The translations under genes were made by a program, and so were the position numbers. Below, piece by piece: positions 45,330 to 53,644 of a DNA stretch of 64,000 bases. The DNA lies in contig NZ_BBOJ01000009.1 of assembly GCF_000974445.1 (NCBI RefSeq), positions 186,001 through 250,000 on the forward strand, written 5' to 3'. The notes under the pieces were generated by a model. The model was not told where the DNA came from and made no database searches. It saw nothing but the letters and a program-made list of their open reading frames with translations. Each line of letters opens with the position of its first letter. Within the stretch, counting starts at the first letter, position 1. Origin of the DNA: Lentzea aerocolonigenes. Its GTDB lineage: Bacteria > Actinomycetota > Actinomycetes > Mycobacteriales > Pseudonocardiaceae.

Positions 45330-46186
45330 ACGAGCTGGCCGCGGACGGGATTCCCGTCGCGGTGACGTGCCGGGTCTTGAACATCGCTCGACAGCCGTAC
45401 TACCGGTGGCGTGCCCGCCCGGGCACCGCTACTGAGTTCGAGCGGGCTCAGCGGGCGAACGCGTTGTTCGACGCGCACCGCGACGATCCGGAGTTCGGCT
45501 ACCGGTTCCTGGCCGACGAAGCCCGCGACGCCGGCGTGTCGATGGCGGATCGGACCGCGTGGCGGATCTGCTCGTCCATGGGCTGGTGGAGCGCGTTCGG
45601 CAAGAAACGCGGCCGCAACGGCAAGAAGACCGGCCCGCCGGTGCACGACGACCTGGTCCGCCGCGACTTCACCGCCACAGCGCCGAATCTGTTGTGGCTG
45701 GCCGACATCACCGAACACCGCACCACAGAAGGAAAGCTGTATCTGTGCGCGGTCAAGGACGTCTCCTCCAACCGGATCGTGGGCTACTCCATCGACTCCC
45801 GGATGAAGTCCCGTCTCGCCGTCACCGCGCTCACCAACGCCCTCGCCCGCCGCGGTGACGTCGCCGGCTGCGTGGTGCACACCGACCGCGGCTCGCAATT
45901 TCGATCCAGGAAATTCGTCCGTGCACTCGCTCGTCATGGCCTGACCGGGTCGATGGGCCGGGTCGGCGCTGCGGGCGACAACGCCGCCATGGAGAGCTTC
46001 TTCGCGTTGCTGCAGAACAATGTTCTCGACCGGCGTACCTGGAACACTCGCGAGGAACTGCGGATCGCGATCGTCACCTGGATCGAACGCACCTACCACC
46101 GCCGCAGACGCCAAGCTGCCCTCGGCAGGTTGACCCCCATCGAATACGAAGCAATCATGACCACGCCAGCCAGTCAGGCTGCGTGA
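45326..46186 (+). CDS. IS3-family transposase OrfB (DDE integrase core)
   Basis: 286 residues starting at GTG 45326. The catalytic triad is complete: D in LLWLADITEHRT, D in VVHTDRGSQF, and E in NAAMESFFALLQNN, in the spacing of the IS3 rve domain. The HTH_21-like N-terminal part precedes it. The coding frame is in -1 relation to OrfA, so it can be made either from its own GTG or as an OrfAB fusion. Confidence 0.93.
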   Translation: MNELAADGIPVAVTCRVLNIARQPYYRWRARPGTATEFERAQRANALFDAHRDDPEFGYRFLADEARDAGVSMADRTAWRICSSMGWWSAFGKKRGRNGKKTGPPVHDDLVRRDFTATAPNLLWLADITEHRTTEGKLYLCAVKDVSSNRIVGYSIDSRMKSRLAVTALTNALARRGDVAGCVVHTDRGSQFRSRKFVRALARHGLTGSMGRVGAAGDNAAMESFFALLQNNVLDRRTWNTREELRIAIVTWIERTYHRRRRQAALGRLTPIEYEAIMTTPASQAA

Positions 46187-46351
46187 CTACAACTGTCACC
46201 TACTCGTGCAGCAGACCCACCGGATGTTGGACGAGATGACGTGCCTGTGCTGCATGGTTCTCCCGCTTTCAGGGCTTCTGACCTGCGGATTCAGTGAGGG
46301 CGAAAATTGTCGGTGTGCTGCGGTACAACTACAGGGAGCGGAGGGGACGAC

Positions 46352-46567
46352 ATGACAGATCAGAGACCTGACGGGCGACTGCCGAACCCCAACGGCTGCC
46401 GGTGGTGCGGGGCGGACAGGCACGGTCACGACCAGCGGTGGGTCCCAGGAGTGAAGTGGCACGGCTGGGAACCGCCGACGAGCGAGCAGCGCAAACACCG
46501 CATGCTCGCCCGCCGCGCCAGGCGTCCGGACTGCGGCCGCGGAGCTACTGACTTGCTAGCTTCCTGA
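46352..46567 (+). CDS. Small probable zinc-binding protein
   Basis: 71 residues; ATG 46352 with GGAGGGG about 7 nt upstream. CRWCGADRHGHDQRW has two Cys and two His close together, then a KWHGWEPPTSEQRKHRML tail. Short proteins of this type recur in actinomycetes and their mobile elements; function unknown. Its last 23 bases overlap the 3' end of the convergent OLD-family gene. Confidence 0.6.
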   Translation: MTDQRPDGRLPNPNGCRWCGADRHGHDQRWVPGVKWHGWEPPTSEQRKHRMLARRARRPDCGRGATDLLAS

Positions 46568-48365
46568 GCCTGGCGAAGGTGTCACGAAGCTCGCGGGGAA
46601 CCTGGTCAGGCTCTTCGAGCCGCATCGTGACTTCCAGGACCATCGCCGGCTTGCCACGAGGGAAGTTCTCGGACTGCTCGCGCAACATGCGAGCGACCTT
46701 GTCGCTGAACTTGCCCTCACCGCGCTGAGCGGTGAAGTCGGCTGCGGTCCAGTCGCCTCCCGGCCGCGGCCAGGCCACGTTGGCCGTGCGTGCCCAGATG
46801 TCGTCGTCGAAGAGCTCCTCCAGCTCCTTCTTGTTCGTGGACTTGCCCAACCAGGAAACGACTTCTTCCTGGCGGGTTCCGAACTTTGTGGAGAGGTTGG
46901 CGGGACTGAAGATCCTGCTCTGGGTCTCGCTGTCGGCGTCGATCATCAGGACCACCGTGCGGTCGTGCTTGACCAGGTAGCTCGCCAGGTGCAGAGCGCC
47001 GTCGTTGCCGCCACATGCCCACAGCGCTATCCCAGCGGCCTGCAGCGACAGCCCTTCGGAGAGCGCGAACAGCACCGGGATCGCCTGCTGCTCGGTCTCG
47101 CCCTCGACGGCGAGGAAGCAGCGTTCGTGCAGCAGCACGGAGTTGCGCAGGCCGACCGCCGCAGCCACGGCGCCGAGGTGCCGGTCGAAGTCGGCGTGTG
47201 CCGCGGTGCCGAGACGTTCGACCAAGGTCCGTCGATGCTCGTCGAGGCGCAGAAGCACGACGTCCCGGATGTCGACGCCGTCGATCAGGTTCATCGAGTG
47301 GGTCGCCACGACGACACTAACGTGCGGCAGGTTCGCCTGCTCGCGGATCAGCCTCATGACCTCGCGCTGGAAGTGGTAGTCGAGGTGAGTGTCGGGCTCG
47401 TCGTAGACCACAATCGACTGGACGGGCGGCATGACGGCCTCTGCGCAATCGGCTGCCGGGCTGTCGAGAAGCTCACTGGTGGCTTCCCACACGGCCATGG
47501 AGATGCGGCGCGCGCTGCCCTGACCAGACCGGTCGAGCCGGACCGCCTCACCGCTCGCCCGCTCCAGCCGCAACGATGTCGGTCCCAGCACCGGGGCCAC
47601 GGTCACGGTCGGCTCGACGGTGACCGTCGCGATGTCCGGGCACCGCTCGGCGATGTGGTCGGCCAGCGGCTTCGCCTCGATCGCCAGCCAGTTCGTGGCG
47701 TCGGTCGCGAGCTCCTCGATCTGACCGCGAACGGCGGATTCGTCCAGATAGGACTTGAACCGTACGCTGAGCACGGACCGGATCGCCGCTTCAGGCTGTA
47801 GTGCGGTGCCGTCGAACGCGGCCAGTCGCGGCATCCGGTCGAGCAGCCCTCGTGGGACCTCGGTCCAGCCTTGACTGCTCGAGTGCTTGGCGGCGTGCTC
47901 GCGCAACGCGGTGAGCAGCTCGGGCTTGTTCGCCTTCGCCAGGCCCATGCCGTACGACACGGCGAGCGTCCGCAGTTCGGGCACGCGCTTGCTGTCGAGA
48001 TCGCGCAGGTCCTCGTCGTCGGGCATCGCCGCCCAGATCTGGTAGCGCGGATCAGCCCCGGCCTCGGCGATCCGGCGAACGCGGACCGAGGCCGGCAGCG
48101 CGAAGGCCTCCTGCTCCAGCACGTCGAGCGAGAACGTGCCGGTGACCTCCACGTGTGACTGTCTTTCGCCCGCCTGACCCGCGAGGTACGTCCTGTCGTC
48201 GTCGGTCAGCTTGTGCGTGCCGAGCAGGAACCCCAGCGCGCCGAGGGCGGCGGACTTACCGCCGTCGTTCGGTCCGGCCAGGATCGTGGGCTTGCTGATG
48301 GGGATCTCCGCGACGTCGGCGAGCGAGCGGAATCCTCGTACGGAATAGCTTTGAAGATGCGCCAA
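46545..48365 (-). CDS. OLD-family ATP-dependent nuclease (AAA ATPase + TOPRIM)
   Basis: 606 residues. The ABC-type ATPase has Walker A LAGPNDGGKSAAL, a signature-like RSGQGSARR, Walker B IVVYDEPDTHLD and the H-loop VVVATHS. The C-terminal TOPRIM domain follows: FLAVEGETEQQAIPVLF (first Glu) and VLMIDADSE (DxD). This is the arrangement of OLD and GajA nucleases. GajA pairs with the helicase GajB, but no helicase gene is next to it, so it looks like a single-gene (class 1-like) OLD system. The only reasonable start is TTG 48365, with a weak ribosome site. Defence role inferred from family and island context. Confidence 0.88.
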   Translation of the reverse strand: MAHLQSYSVRGFRSLADVAEIPISKPTILAGPNDGGKSAALGALGFLLGTHKLTDDDRTYLAGQAGERQSHVEVTGTFSLDVLEQEAFALPASVRVRRIAEAGADPRYQIWAAMPDDEDLRDLDSKRVPELRTLAVSYGMGLAKANKPELLTALREHAAKHSSSQGWTEVPRGLLDRMPRLAAFDGTALQPEAAIRSVLSVRFKSYLDESAVRGQIEELATDATNWLAIEAKPLADHIAERCPDIATVTVEPTVTVAPVLGPTSLRLERASGEAVRLDRSGQGSARRISMAVWEATSELLDSPAADCAEAVMPPVQSIVVYDEPDTHLDYHFQREVMRLIREQANLPHVSVVVATHSMNLIDGVDIRDVVLLRLDEHRRTLVERLGTAAHADFDRHLGAVAAAVGLRNSVLLHERCFLAVEGETEQQAIPVLFALSEGLSLQAAGIALWACGGNDGALHLASYLVKHDRTVVLMIDADSETQSRIFSPANLSTKFGTRQEEVVSWLGKSTNKKELEELFDDDIWARTANVAWPRPGGDWTAADFTAQRGEGKFSDKVARMLREQSENFPRGKPAMVLEVTMRLEEPDQVPRELRDTFARLRKLASQ

Positions 48366-48747
48366 TGACTGTCCATCTCGAATAGTCGATCGAAAGGGAT
48401 CCTCCGGCCACCTTGCTGCGATCCGCCTCGCCGCGACCTGGTGGGGAGCACCCTAGAGGGTCACTCGGTCGGAAAGAAAACCGACGCGCCGCACGTTTCG
48501 TCGCAGTCGGTTCGGAGGTGGCTCAGGGTGTCACTCGATTGAGTGACGCCCTGTTGGCCGAGGTCATGAGATCGCGCGACATCGAGGCGTTGCTCGCCGG
48601 GGTGGAATTCGAGATTTGATTGTCTGGACCAATTCGCAGATTGGAGGGTAGGTTCTCCCCTCTCGTGCTGCCCCGTAGCACTCACCGGCGAAACGGCGAG
48701 AAACACCAGAAGTCGCAGTGGGAACTTCTGAGCAGCTCGAGGTGTTT
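48366..48747. other. Uncertain stretch upstream of OLD-family gene
   Basis: A plus-strand frame ends at 48619 with VTRLSDALLAEVMRSRDIEA and LLAGVEFEI, which looks protein-like but has no convincing start or known family. It may be the tail of a lost gene. The OLD-gene promoter should also be here. Confidence 0.35.
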
Positions 48748-48870
48748 GGGGCAGGTACTGTGCATCGAGAGCATCTGGGCGACCAATTTCCGGAACCTCG
48801 CAGATCTGTATGTGGCGATCTGGCCGGGCGCGGTGGTCGTTGGCGAGAACCACGCGGGCGGCTCCATGCG
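48748..48870 (+). pseudogene. N-terminal remnant of an AAA/SMC-like ATPase
   Basis: The frame reads LCIESIWATNFRNLADLYVA then VVVGENHAGGS, which is the start of an OLD/SMC/RecF-like ATPase with Walker A altered (AGGS instead of GKS). No usable remainder follows in the same frame. It could be the front end of the ATPase whose tail lies at 49831-50298. Confidence 0.6.
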
Positions 48871-49179
48871 GGCGTGGTCCACTGCAGCCTGGAAGGTCGA
48901 GCACCTCGCCGGCGATCGTCACGCCCGCCTGTGTGCCGCCGCTCTGGCTGTGGCCGCGAAGGTCGCGGCACCGAGCCAGTCGTCGCTGCCGGAGCCGATG
49001 GCAGACACCACGCGGGGAGTGAACCCGCCGATTGCGGAGTCGATCGCGATGCCGGACAGCCGGGTTCGTGCTGGACATCTGGCCGTACAGCGAAGGCCAG
49101 TCACCGCTGACGGCCGAAGAACAGACGCCGAAGTGTGCAGGATGGCTGCTGCGAGCACAGACCACCGAGCTCCATGGCC

Positions 49180-49345
49180 CTTCACCGACGAGATCACCCT
49201 GCACTCCGGCCAGACTCCCGTGGTGGTGCGGCGCCCCGGTTACGCGCAAACACCGTGGGCGACGCGGTTGCCTGGTTGCCGGAACAGCGCGTGCTGTTCA
49301 CCGGTGACCTCTTCTTCACCAACGAGTCCGGACGAGCCGGTCACA
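49180..49345 (+). pseudogene. Metallo-beta-lactamase-fold remnant
   Basis: Two frames carry adjoining pieces: FTDEITLHSGQTPVVVRRPG and, after a shift, TVGDAVAWLPEQRVLFTGDL plus FFTNES. The GD in LFTGDLFF matches the metal-ligand Asp region of the MBL fold. The upstream HxHxDH motif is absent. A fragment only. Confidence 0.6.
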
Positions 49346-49509
49346 GGCACGGGAAGATCAGGAACATACACGCGCCGCAGGTGTGCGCGTGTCGGTGTGG
49401 TCGATCGAGAGCATCCGGCAATGCGCGCCCGCAGCGATCCGGTTTCGGCTCACACGGGGCAGTGTCACTAGGCGGCCACTCGACGAATCGACTGTCGCGT
49501 CAGCACATC

Positions 49510-50298
49510 AGATGAATACCCGAGACGTCGAACAGTCCAAGGAGATCATCAGGCAGCAGCAGGAGGCCGAAGTGGCGCTGCTTGCCCAACGCGAAAGAGT
49601 CAGGGAGATCCAGGCGCGGTGGAGGCGGTTGCAAAGCCCCGGAAGCCGACCTCCGCACGCAGACGGCGATGGTGAGAAGACAAGTTCGGCCGAGCCCGGC
49701 GAGAAGGCGTCGCGGCGCTTGAAGCCTTGGTTCAGGCGAGGAGCAAACAGTCCCAAGTGGACATTGAACTAGCTCAAGCACGCGAGGCGACACGGCCATT
49801 GCGGACGCTCGAGACGCTCTTCCCGCAGGGGTGACTCTGACCGTCGCACTCCAGACGACTACGTCAACTCGTGACGACCTTCTGAGGGAGGTCGTGCGCC
49901 CGCTGGCCAGCGAGGTGAACCAGCGTTGGAAAACCCTGTTTCCAGCTCGCGGCGACCTGCGCACCACGGCGTACGGCGAAGTTACCCGAGCCATCAGCGG
50001 GCACGACCTGCCTTTCACCGCGTTCAGCACAGCCGAAAGCATAGGAGCAGCGATCATCATCCGGCTGCTCACGGCTCAGACGGCGACCGGAGCGAGTTTC
50101 TGCTGGTTCGACGAGCCGCTCGAACACCTCGATCCGGAGGTTCGCCGACGCGTTGCGAACCTGCTCTCCCGTGCGGCAAGGGGAGCTGGCCCGCTCCGGC
50201 AGGTGGTGGTTACAACCTATGAGGAACAACTGGCTCACCACCTTCATGTACGGGATGAACAGCACGTACACCTCATCGACGTTCGCCAAACCACTTGA
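49510..50298 (+). pseudogene. C-terminal remnant of an SMC/RecN-like ATPase
   Basis: A coiled-coil piece (VEQSKEIIRQQQEAEVALLA) starts near 49512. After at least one frame change, the frame ending at 50298 gives 155 residues with FTAFSTAESIGAAIIIRLL (signature-like) and FCWFDEPLEHLDPEVRRRV (Walker B and D-loop), then VVTTYEEQLAHHL. This is the C-terminal ATPase lobe of an SMC-like protein. Without the N-terminal P-loop it cannot work alone. Confidence 0.65.
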
Positions 50299-50354
50299 TG
50301 CGTGGATCGTCGAACGCCGTGGGACTTTAAAACAAGCGGTGTAACTCTCGATCA

Positions 50355-50433
50355 TCGACGGGACCGTCTCGGCGGAGTTATCCACGAGTATCGTCATGCG
50401 GCTTAACCTGCGTGGATACAGTCTCGGCACGCG
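50355..50433 (+). repeat. 80-bp direct repeat, right copy
   Basis: Matches 29547-29626 at about 87 percent with one gap. It repeats the upstream sequence and first codons of the frameshifted nuclease gene, but no nuclease frame follows here. Confidence 0.7.
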
Positions 50434-50624
50434 CAACGTCAGGACCTCGAACACGAGCCCCCAAGACAGTGATTGGTCTGCTCTAGCTGCCCTTGTCGAC
50501 GGACTGATGTGACGTGCGGCGAGGCAGGTTTGCTACCACTTTTACTACCGAGGCTCCGAGAGCAGAGAGCGCTCGACACCGAGAGATCTTCGATCTGCGC
50601 AGGTCAGAGGCTTCGGTTGTGATG

Positions 50625-50661
50625 ATGATGCCGAGAACGAACCTGGTGACCTCTTCGGTAG
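50625..50661 (-). repeat. Degenerate copy of the attachment scar
   Basis: GTGACCTCTTCGGT at 50648-50661 is identical to 14 bases of the 53-bp scars, and the 23 bases before it match with several changes and one extra base. It lies about 150 bp left of the intact scar copy. Best read as an older, decayed integration site. Confidence 0.5.
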
Positions 50662-50762
50662 TGGGCGAATAGATCACGGGCTGGATGGGCGAAAAGTCGC
50701 TGACCTGCGGATTCGCTGTCCGCAGACCTGAGGTTGGCAGGGCAGTTCCGCCCTACGCAACT

Positions 50763-50800
50763 CAGACGGCCTGTCGATGAAATCATCGACAGGCCGTCTG
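50763..50800 (-). terminator. Hairpin next to right tRNA-Val scar
   Basis: Perfect 18-bp stem (50763-50780 with 50783-50800; first arm starts CAGACGGCCTG). On the minus strand it follows the tRNA 3' half, as the natural terminator of the tRNA gene would. It is nearly identical to the sequence at 4323-4359. Confidence 0.75.
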
Positions 50801-50808
50801 ACTAGGTA

Positions 50809-50861
50809 AAACACACTGTGGGCGATACTGGGATCGAACCAGTGACCTCTTCGGTGTGAAC
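50809..50861 (-). repeat. Right attachment scar: tRNA-Val(CAC) 3' half
   Basis: Identical over 53 bp to 28612-28664. The tRNA 3' half occupies 50819-50861 on the minus strand. Again the tRNA 5' half is missing to the right, so the working tRNA-Val gene must lie elsewhere, probably beyond 64 kb. It should be both the right end of the 22-kb island and the left end (attL) of the conjugative element that follows. Confidence 0.85.
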
Positions 50862-51053
50862 TCTCGGCAGAGAGGTCAACTTCAGTCTTTGTCGAGGTCA
50901 GAGGGCCTATGGTGCTCTCTGTAGGTCAGCGGCCACCAGGCTGGTTGCTGTACTTCGCTGCTGTACAGCAGGACGCGAAGTCCGTCCTGACTGAGGCGTA
51001 AGCGCTGGGAGAGTAATGAATGCCCCACCGGAAGCCTGCGCCTCAGGTACCCG

Positions 51054-51764
51054 CTAGGCCGTCGCGTGCCAGTGGACGACGTATCCCGCTGCCTCGGCTG
51101 CGATGAGTGCATCGAGCTTCGACAGGTTCGTTCGCTGCGACATCTTGAAGGACTTGCCGCGGCGAGCGTCCAGCACCAACGCTGTCGCTCCGGGGAGCGT
51201 CTCGTTCATCGTGAGCTGGAGGATACGGAGGCCCACGTTCGCCGCTTCCTGAGTGAGCGGGAGCTCCTTCAGGTACACCAATACGGCGAACAGTGATCCA
51301 TCTGGAAGACGGAGCCCGAGGTGTGGCTTGACCGTCAGTTCGAGGTCTCCTGATCGCCAACTGGTCCCGTTGACCTGGACGCCGGTGGCCTTGAGCTTGC
51401 GCAGCCAGGCCAGGTAGCCGGTCTTGATCTCGGTGAACGCCTTGGCTTGACCGCGTTTCGAGGCGTTCTCGATCGCTCGGTCGAAGATGGAGTCAGGGTT
51501 CGGCGAGTTAGCTGCGCTGCGCATGGCGTCCCGGGCTGGCTCGTAGAAGCCTCGACCGTGGAAGTCGTCTGCGAGGTAGACGGCCTTCTGGTCGGACACG
51601 ATGCTGATGCGACCTCGTTGGCCGCTGGTGGCGTACTCCATGAAGGAGATCGCGCTGATTCTGACCGGGGACAAAGGTGTTCTCCAGTGTTCGTCGTCGA
51701 GGAACACCCGCCCCGACCTTAAGACTGTGTTAACGATGTGGCTGATCACTGGGCGATCAGCCAC
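51054..51764 (-). CDS. Hypothetical protein
   Basis: 236 residues from GTG 51764 (a GTG at 51749 is possible; neither has a good ribosome site). Soluble, mixed alpha/beta, with a middle helix rich in Lys and Ala (FDRAIENASKRGQAKAFTEI) and a strand-rich end (LFAVLVYLKELPLTQE, TALVLDARRGKSFK). No signal peptide, membrane segment or known motif. It is the first gene inside the right-hand element, and its start lies in a strong palindrome. I do not recognise the family. Confidence 0.65.
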   Translation of the reverse strand: MADRPVISHIVNTVLRSGRVFLDDEHWRTPLSPVRISAISFMEYATSGQRGRISIVSDQKAVYLADDFHGRGFYEPARDAMRSAANSPNPDSIFDRAIENASKRGQAKAFTEIKTGYLAWLRKLKATGVQVNGTSWRSGDLELTVKPHLGLRLPDGSLFAVLVYLKELPLTQEAANVGLRILQLTMNETLPGATALVLDARRGKSFKMSQRTNLSKLDALIAAEAAGYVVHWHATA

Positions 51765-51767
51765 ATC
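51735..51767. promoter_or_regulatory. 13-bp perfect inverted repeat at gene start
   Basis: Arms GATGTGGCTGATC and GATCAGCCACATC flank a 7-nt spacer, covering the start codons of the hypothetical gene. It could be an operator or an mRNA hairpin that hides the start. Confidence 0.5.
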
Positions 51768-51799
51768 TACAGCTAGGGTCCGTAGTTGCGAACACAGGG

Positions 51800-51911
51800 C
51801 CCACGGAGGGGTGCTACCTCAGGCAGGTAGTCCCGCCGTGGGTCTAACTGTATGTGGCGATCCCGACAGAACGGGGGGTGCCACACAGGTGAATCTCGTT
51901 TTGTCACCTGT
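51800..51911. other. Two hairpins in a gene-free stretch
   Basis: 51800-51842 folds into a two-part stem (CCCACGG with CCGTGGG outside, CTACCT with AGGTAG inside, loop CAGGC). 51885-51911 pairs ACAGGTGA with TCACCTGT. They lie in the 740-bp gap 51768-52508, which otherwise contains nothing I can support as a gene. They may be leader or small-RNA structures. Confidence 0.4.
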
Positions 51912-52508
51912 CGTTTGGTTGCAGTCGGTCATCGGATCTACCTGATCGCCGCTTGCTGTGGCCATCCATCTGGCTGATGCCTCACTACCGTGGTTTGGCG
52001 ACACTGACTGCGCTTGGCTCGTGACGGCCTGCGCCGGCAGAGTCTTCGGCTGCGGTCCGGATTGGCCGACATGATCACGAAGGGAAGCCTGGACAGTGTG
52101 GGACTCCAGGCCGACCGCTTCGGTGTGAACGGCACCGGCTACGCCAAACCGGCGTCACCTCGAGACCTTCTGCCAGCAGCTTCACGATGGCCCGCTTCCT
52201 TGGGCACGTCATACCGACAGGTGAACACGAGGTCAGCGATGGGGGTACTCGCGTTCTTAGACGGCAACCTTGTTCCCTGTAGTGAACTGCTCCTGGCGGT
52301 GGGGCAAGACTCGACGCTGTCGCGGCCAGTTGGCGTTTGAGTCGCTGATCGAAATCGCCGAGGCGACTGCAAGAGACCTGTACGTCATAGACGCCGGTCA
52401 GTGCTACTGCACATGCCACCGAACGATCTTGTTGGTAACGGCATCCAGTAACACTCAACGCTTGTTGGTCGATTAGTCGTTGCCCTACTCAGACGGGAGG
52501 ACCTGGAA

Positions 52509-53072
52509 TTGTCTGCCAAAAAGACTTCGAAGAGTGCTGCGTCCATGCCCAAAGCGTCAGATAAGGTCAATTGGACGAACGCCGTAACCGCAGTAGCTGC
52601 CGTTGGAGCATGGATCACGAGTACTGTGGTGGCTGTACACGGCCCGTTCAATCAAGGTGACATTGCAAAGCAGCAATTCATTGCAAGAGTAGGTGTAGCG
52701 TGCAGCGCTCAGCGTATGTGGGAATTTGACACGTTGCTCGCACCTGGAACAAGGCTCGATAAGGGTAAGCTTGACACTATTCTCCCGTACCTTGAAGGCT
52801 CGATGAAGGCTTTTCGGGAGATCGCGGCACCGAAAGAGATGCAAAAGGAGTGGGCTGACGTGGTGAAGAGGAATGATCAGCGGCTGACAATTTGGCTCGA
52901 CGCGCGGAAGATTGCCGACGCGCAACCTGACGATGCTGTAGACGATATAAACACGTATCTCCAAGCGCAGGTGCAGAGCCTAAATTCTCTCGACCAGAAG
53001 AACGCCGAATGGTACGCCGCAAACAGTGTCAGCTGTGCGCCGCAGCAGCCGATAAAGACCAAACAGAGCTGA
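52509..53072 (+). CDS. Membrane-anchored hypothetical protein
   Basis: 187 residues from TTG 52509, with GGGAGG 8 nt upstream. A basic N-terminus and one membrane helix (AVTAVAAVGAWITSTVVAV) are followed by about 140 residues probably outside the cell, with two Cys (GVACSAQRM, SVSCAPQQ) that could bond. The outer part is helical (GSMKAFREIAAPKEMQKEWA). No family recognised. The DNA is clearly AT-richer than the chromosome part, as in the neighbouring DUF262/HEPN genes, which suggests foreign origin. Confidence 0.7.
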   Translation: MSAKKTSKSAASMPKASDKVNWTNAVTAVAAVGAWITSTVVAVHGPFNQGDIAKQQFIARVGVACSAQRMWEFDTLLAPGTRLDKGKLDTILPYLEGSMKAFREIAAPKEMQKEWADVVKRNDQRLTIWLDARKIADAQPDDAVDDINTYLQAQVQSLNSLDQKNAEWYAANSVSCAPQQPIKTKQS

Positions 53073-53149
53073 GCGTGCCTCGCTGGGGCGCGGGCGCAAT
53101 TGGTGTTTCCGCTGTCCGGTAACCCCGTGAATGGTTATCGACTGGTCGT

Positions 53150-53644
53150 CTAGTCAATTAGTCGTTGATGCACCCATTGATGGATATTGTCGATCAGTTC
53201 TTTATAGGACTTGATGTTCGCTAGACCTCCACCGTAGCTTTTTCCATGCGCCGTGTCGTTACGTATCTTCAGCAGTGTTCCAAGGAGATCGCGATTGGCA
53301 TCCTTGTCCAGAAACTCCTTTAGTTCTTCAGTCCACGCATCGCTCAGTCGACCAATTAGTTTCTCGAACGCACCTGGATTCAGGTTTGGCGCGTTCTTGA
53401 ACCACGATAGAGCGAATGTCTTGGCGACAGGCCCGGATGTGTCTGACACGTAGGCACATATTGCCATATGTAGGAGCTGCTCAAGATACCCGGAAAAGCG
53501 AACGCATAGGTACAGGTGCAAGTCCTGTTGCACGTTAATCGGTACGGTGGTGTACGAATCTCTGTATCGTTGGTAGGTTGAGTCTACCGCCGATTTCATG
53601 CGGTGTATCTCACGCCGCGCCTGTTCTCGGCTGCTCGTCGTCAT
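53150..53644 (-). CDS. HEPN-domain protein, partner of DUF262
   Basis: 164 residues. Helical throughout, ending with LLKIRNDTAHGKSYG, where R128-x4-H133 is the HEPN RNase motif. It resembles the MAE_28990/RiboL-PSP-type HEPN proteins that are found next to DUF262 genes. The ATG overlaps the DUF262 stop (ATGA), so the two proteins are made together. Likely the toxic RNA-cleaving half of a two-gene defence pair; this role is inferred from the motif and neighbour. AT-rich compared with the rest of the window. Confidence 0.8.
   Translation of the reverse strand: MTTSSREQARREIHRMKSAVDSTYQRYRDSYTTVPINVQQDLHLYLCVRFSGYLEQLLHMAICAYVSDTSGPVAKTFALSWFKNAPNLNPGAFEKLIGRLSDAWTEELKEFLDKDANRDLLGTLLKIRNDTAHGKSYGGGLANIKSYKELIDNIHQWVHQRLID

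Larger units (their letters stand above)
44953..46218 (+). mobile_element. IS3-family insertion sequence, 1266 bp, complete
   Basis: The ends are fixed by the interrupted KTSC gene. The terminal inverted repeats are 25 bp with 22 matches (44953-44977 and 46194-46218; both begin GGGTCTGCTGCACG on their own strand). A 3-bp target duplication ACC lies at 44950-44952 and 46219-46221. It holds two overlapping transposase frames, both intact, so it may still be mobile. Confidence 0.92.
44774..46255 (-). pseudogene. KTSC-domain gene split by an IS3 element
   Basis: The C-terminal part lies left of the insertion (GYDSASATLEVVFKSGHTYQ ... GKYFHAHVKDRYPTSQ, a clear KTSC domain). The first 12 codons lie right of it: MQHRHVISSNIR, from ATG 46255 with GGGAG upstream. 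Removing 44953-46218 and one ACC copy gives a continuous frame, NIRSIGYD, of about 72 residues, the normal size for KTSC proteins. KTSC proteins are small and often phage- or element-encoded; the function is unclear. The gene is inactivated. Confidence 0.88.

Noticed and set aside
46545-48365. Gabija (GajA) system
   Set aside because: No GajB-like helicase lies next to it in either direction, so only a single-gene OLD-type call is justified.
48620-49471. A full-length 283-codon gene
   Set aside because: It mixes an ATPase N-terminal piece and an MBL piece with unrelated filler in one open frame; it is a chance read-through of decayed DNA.
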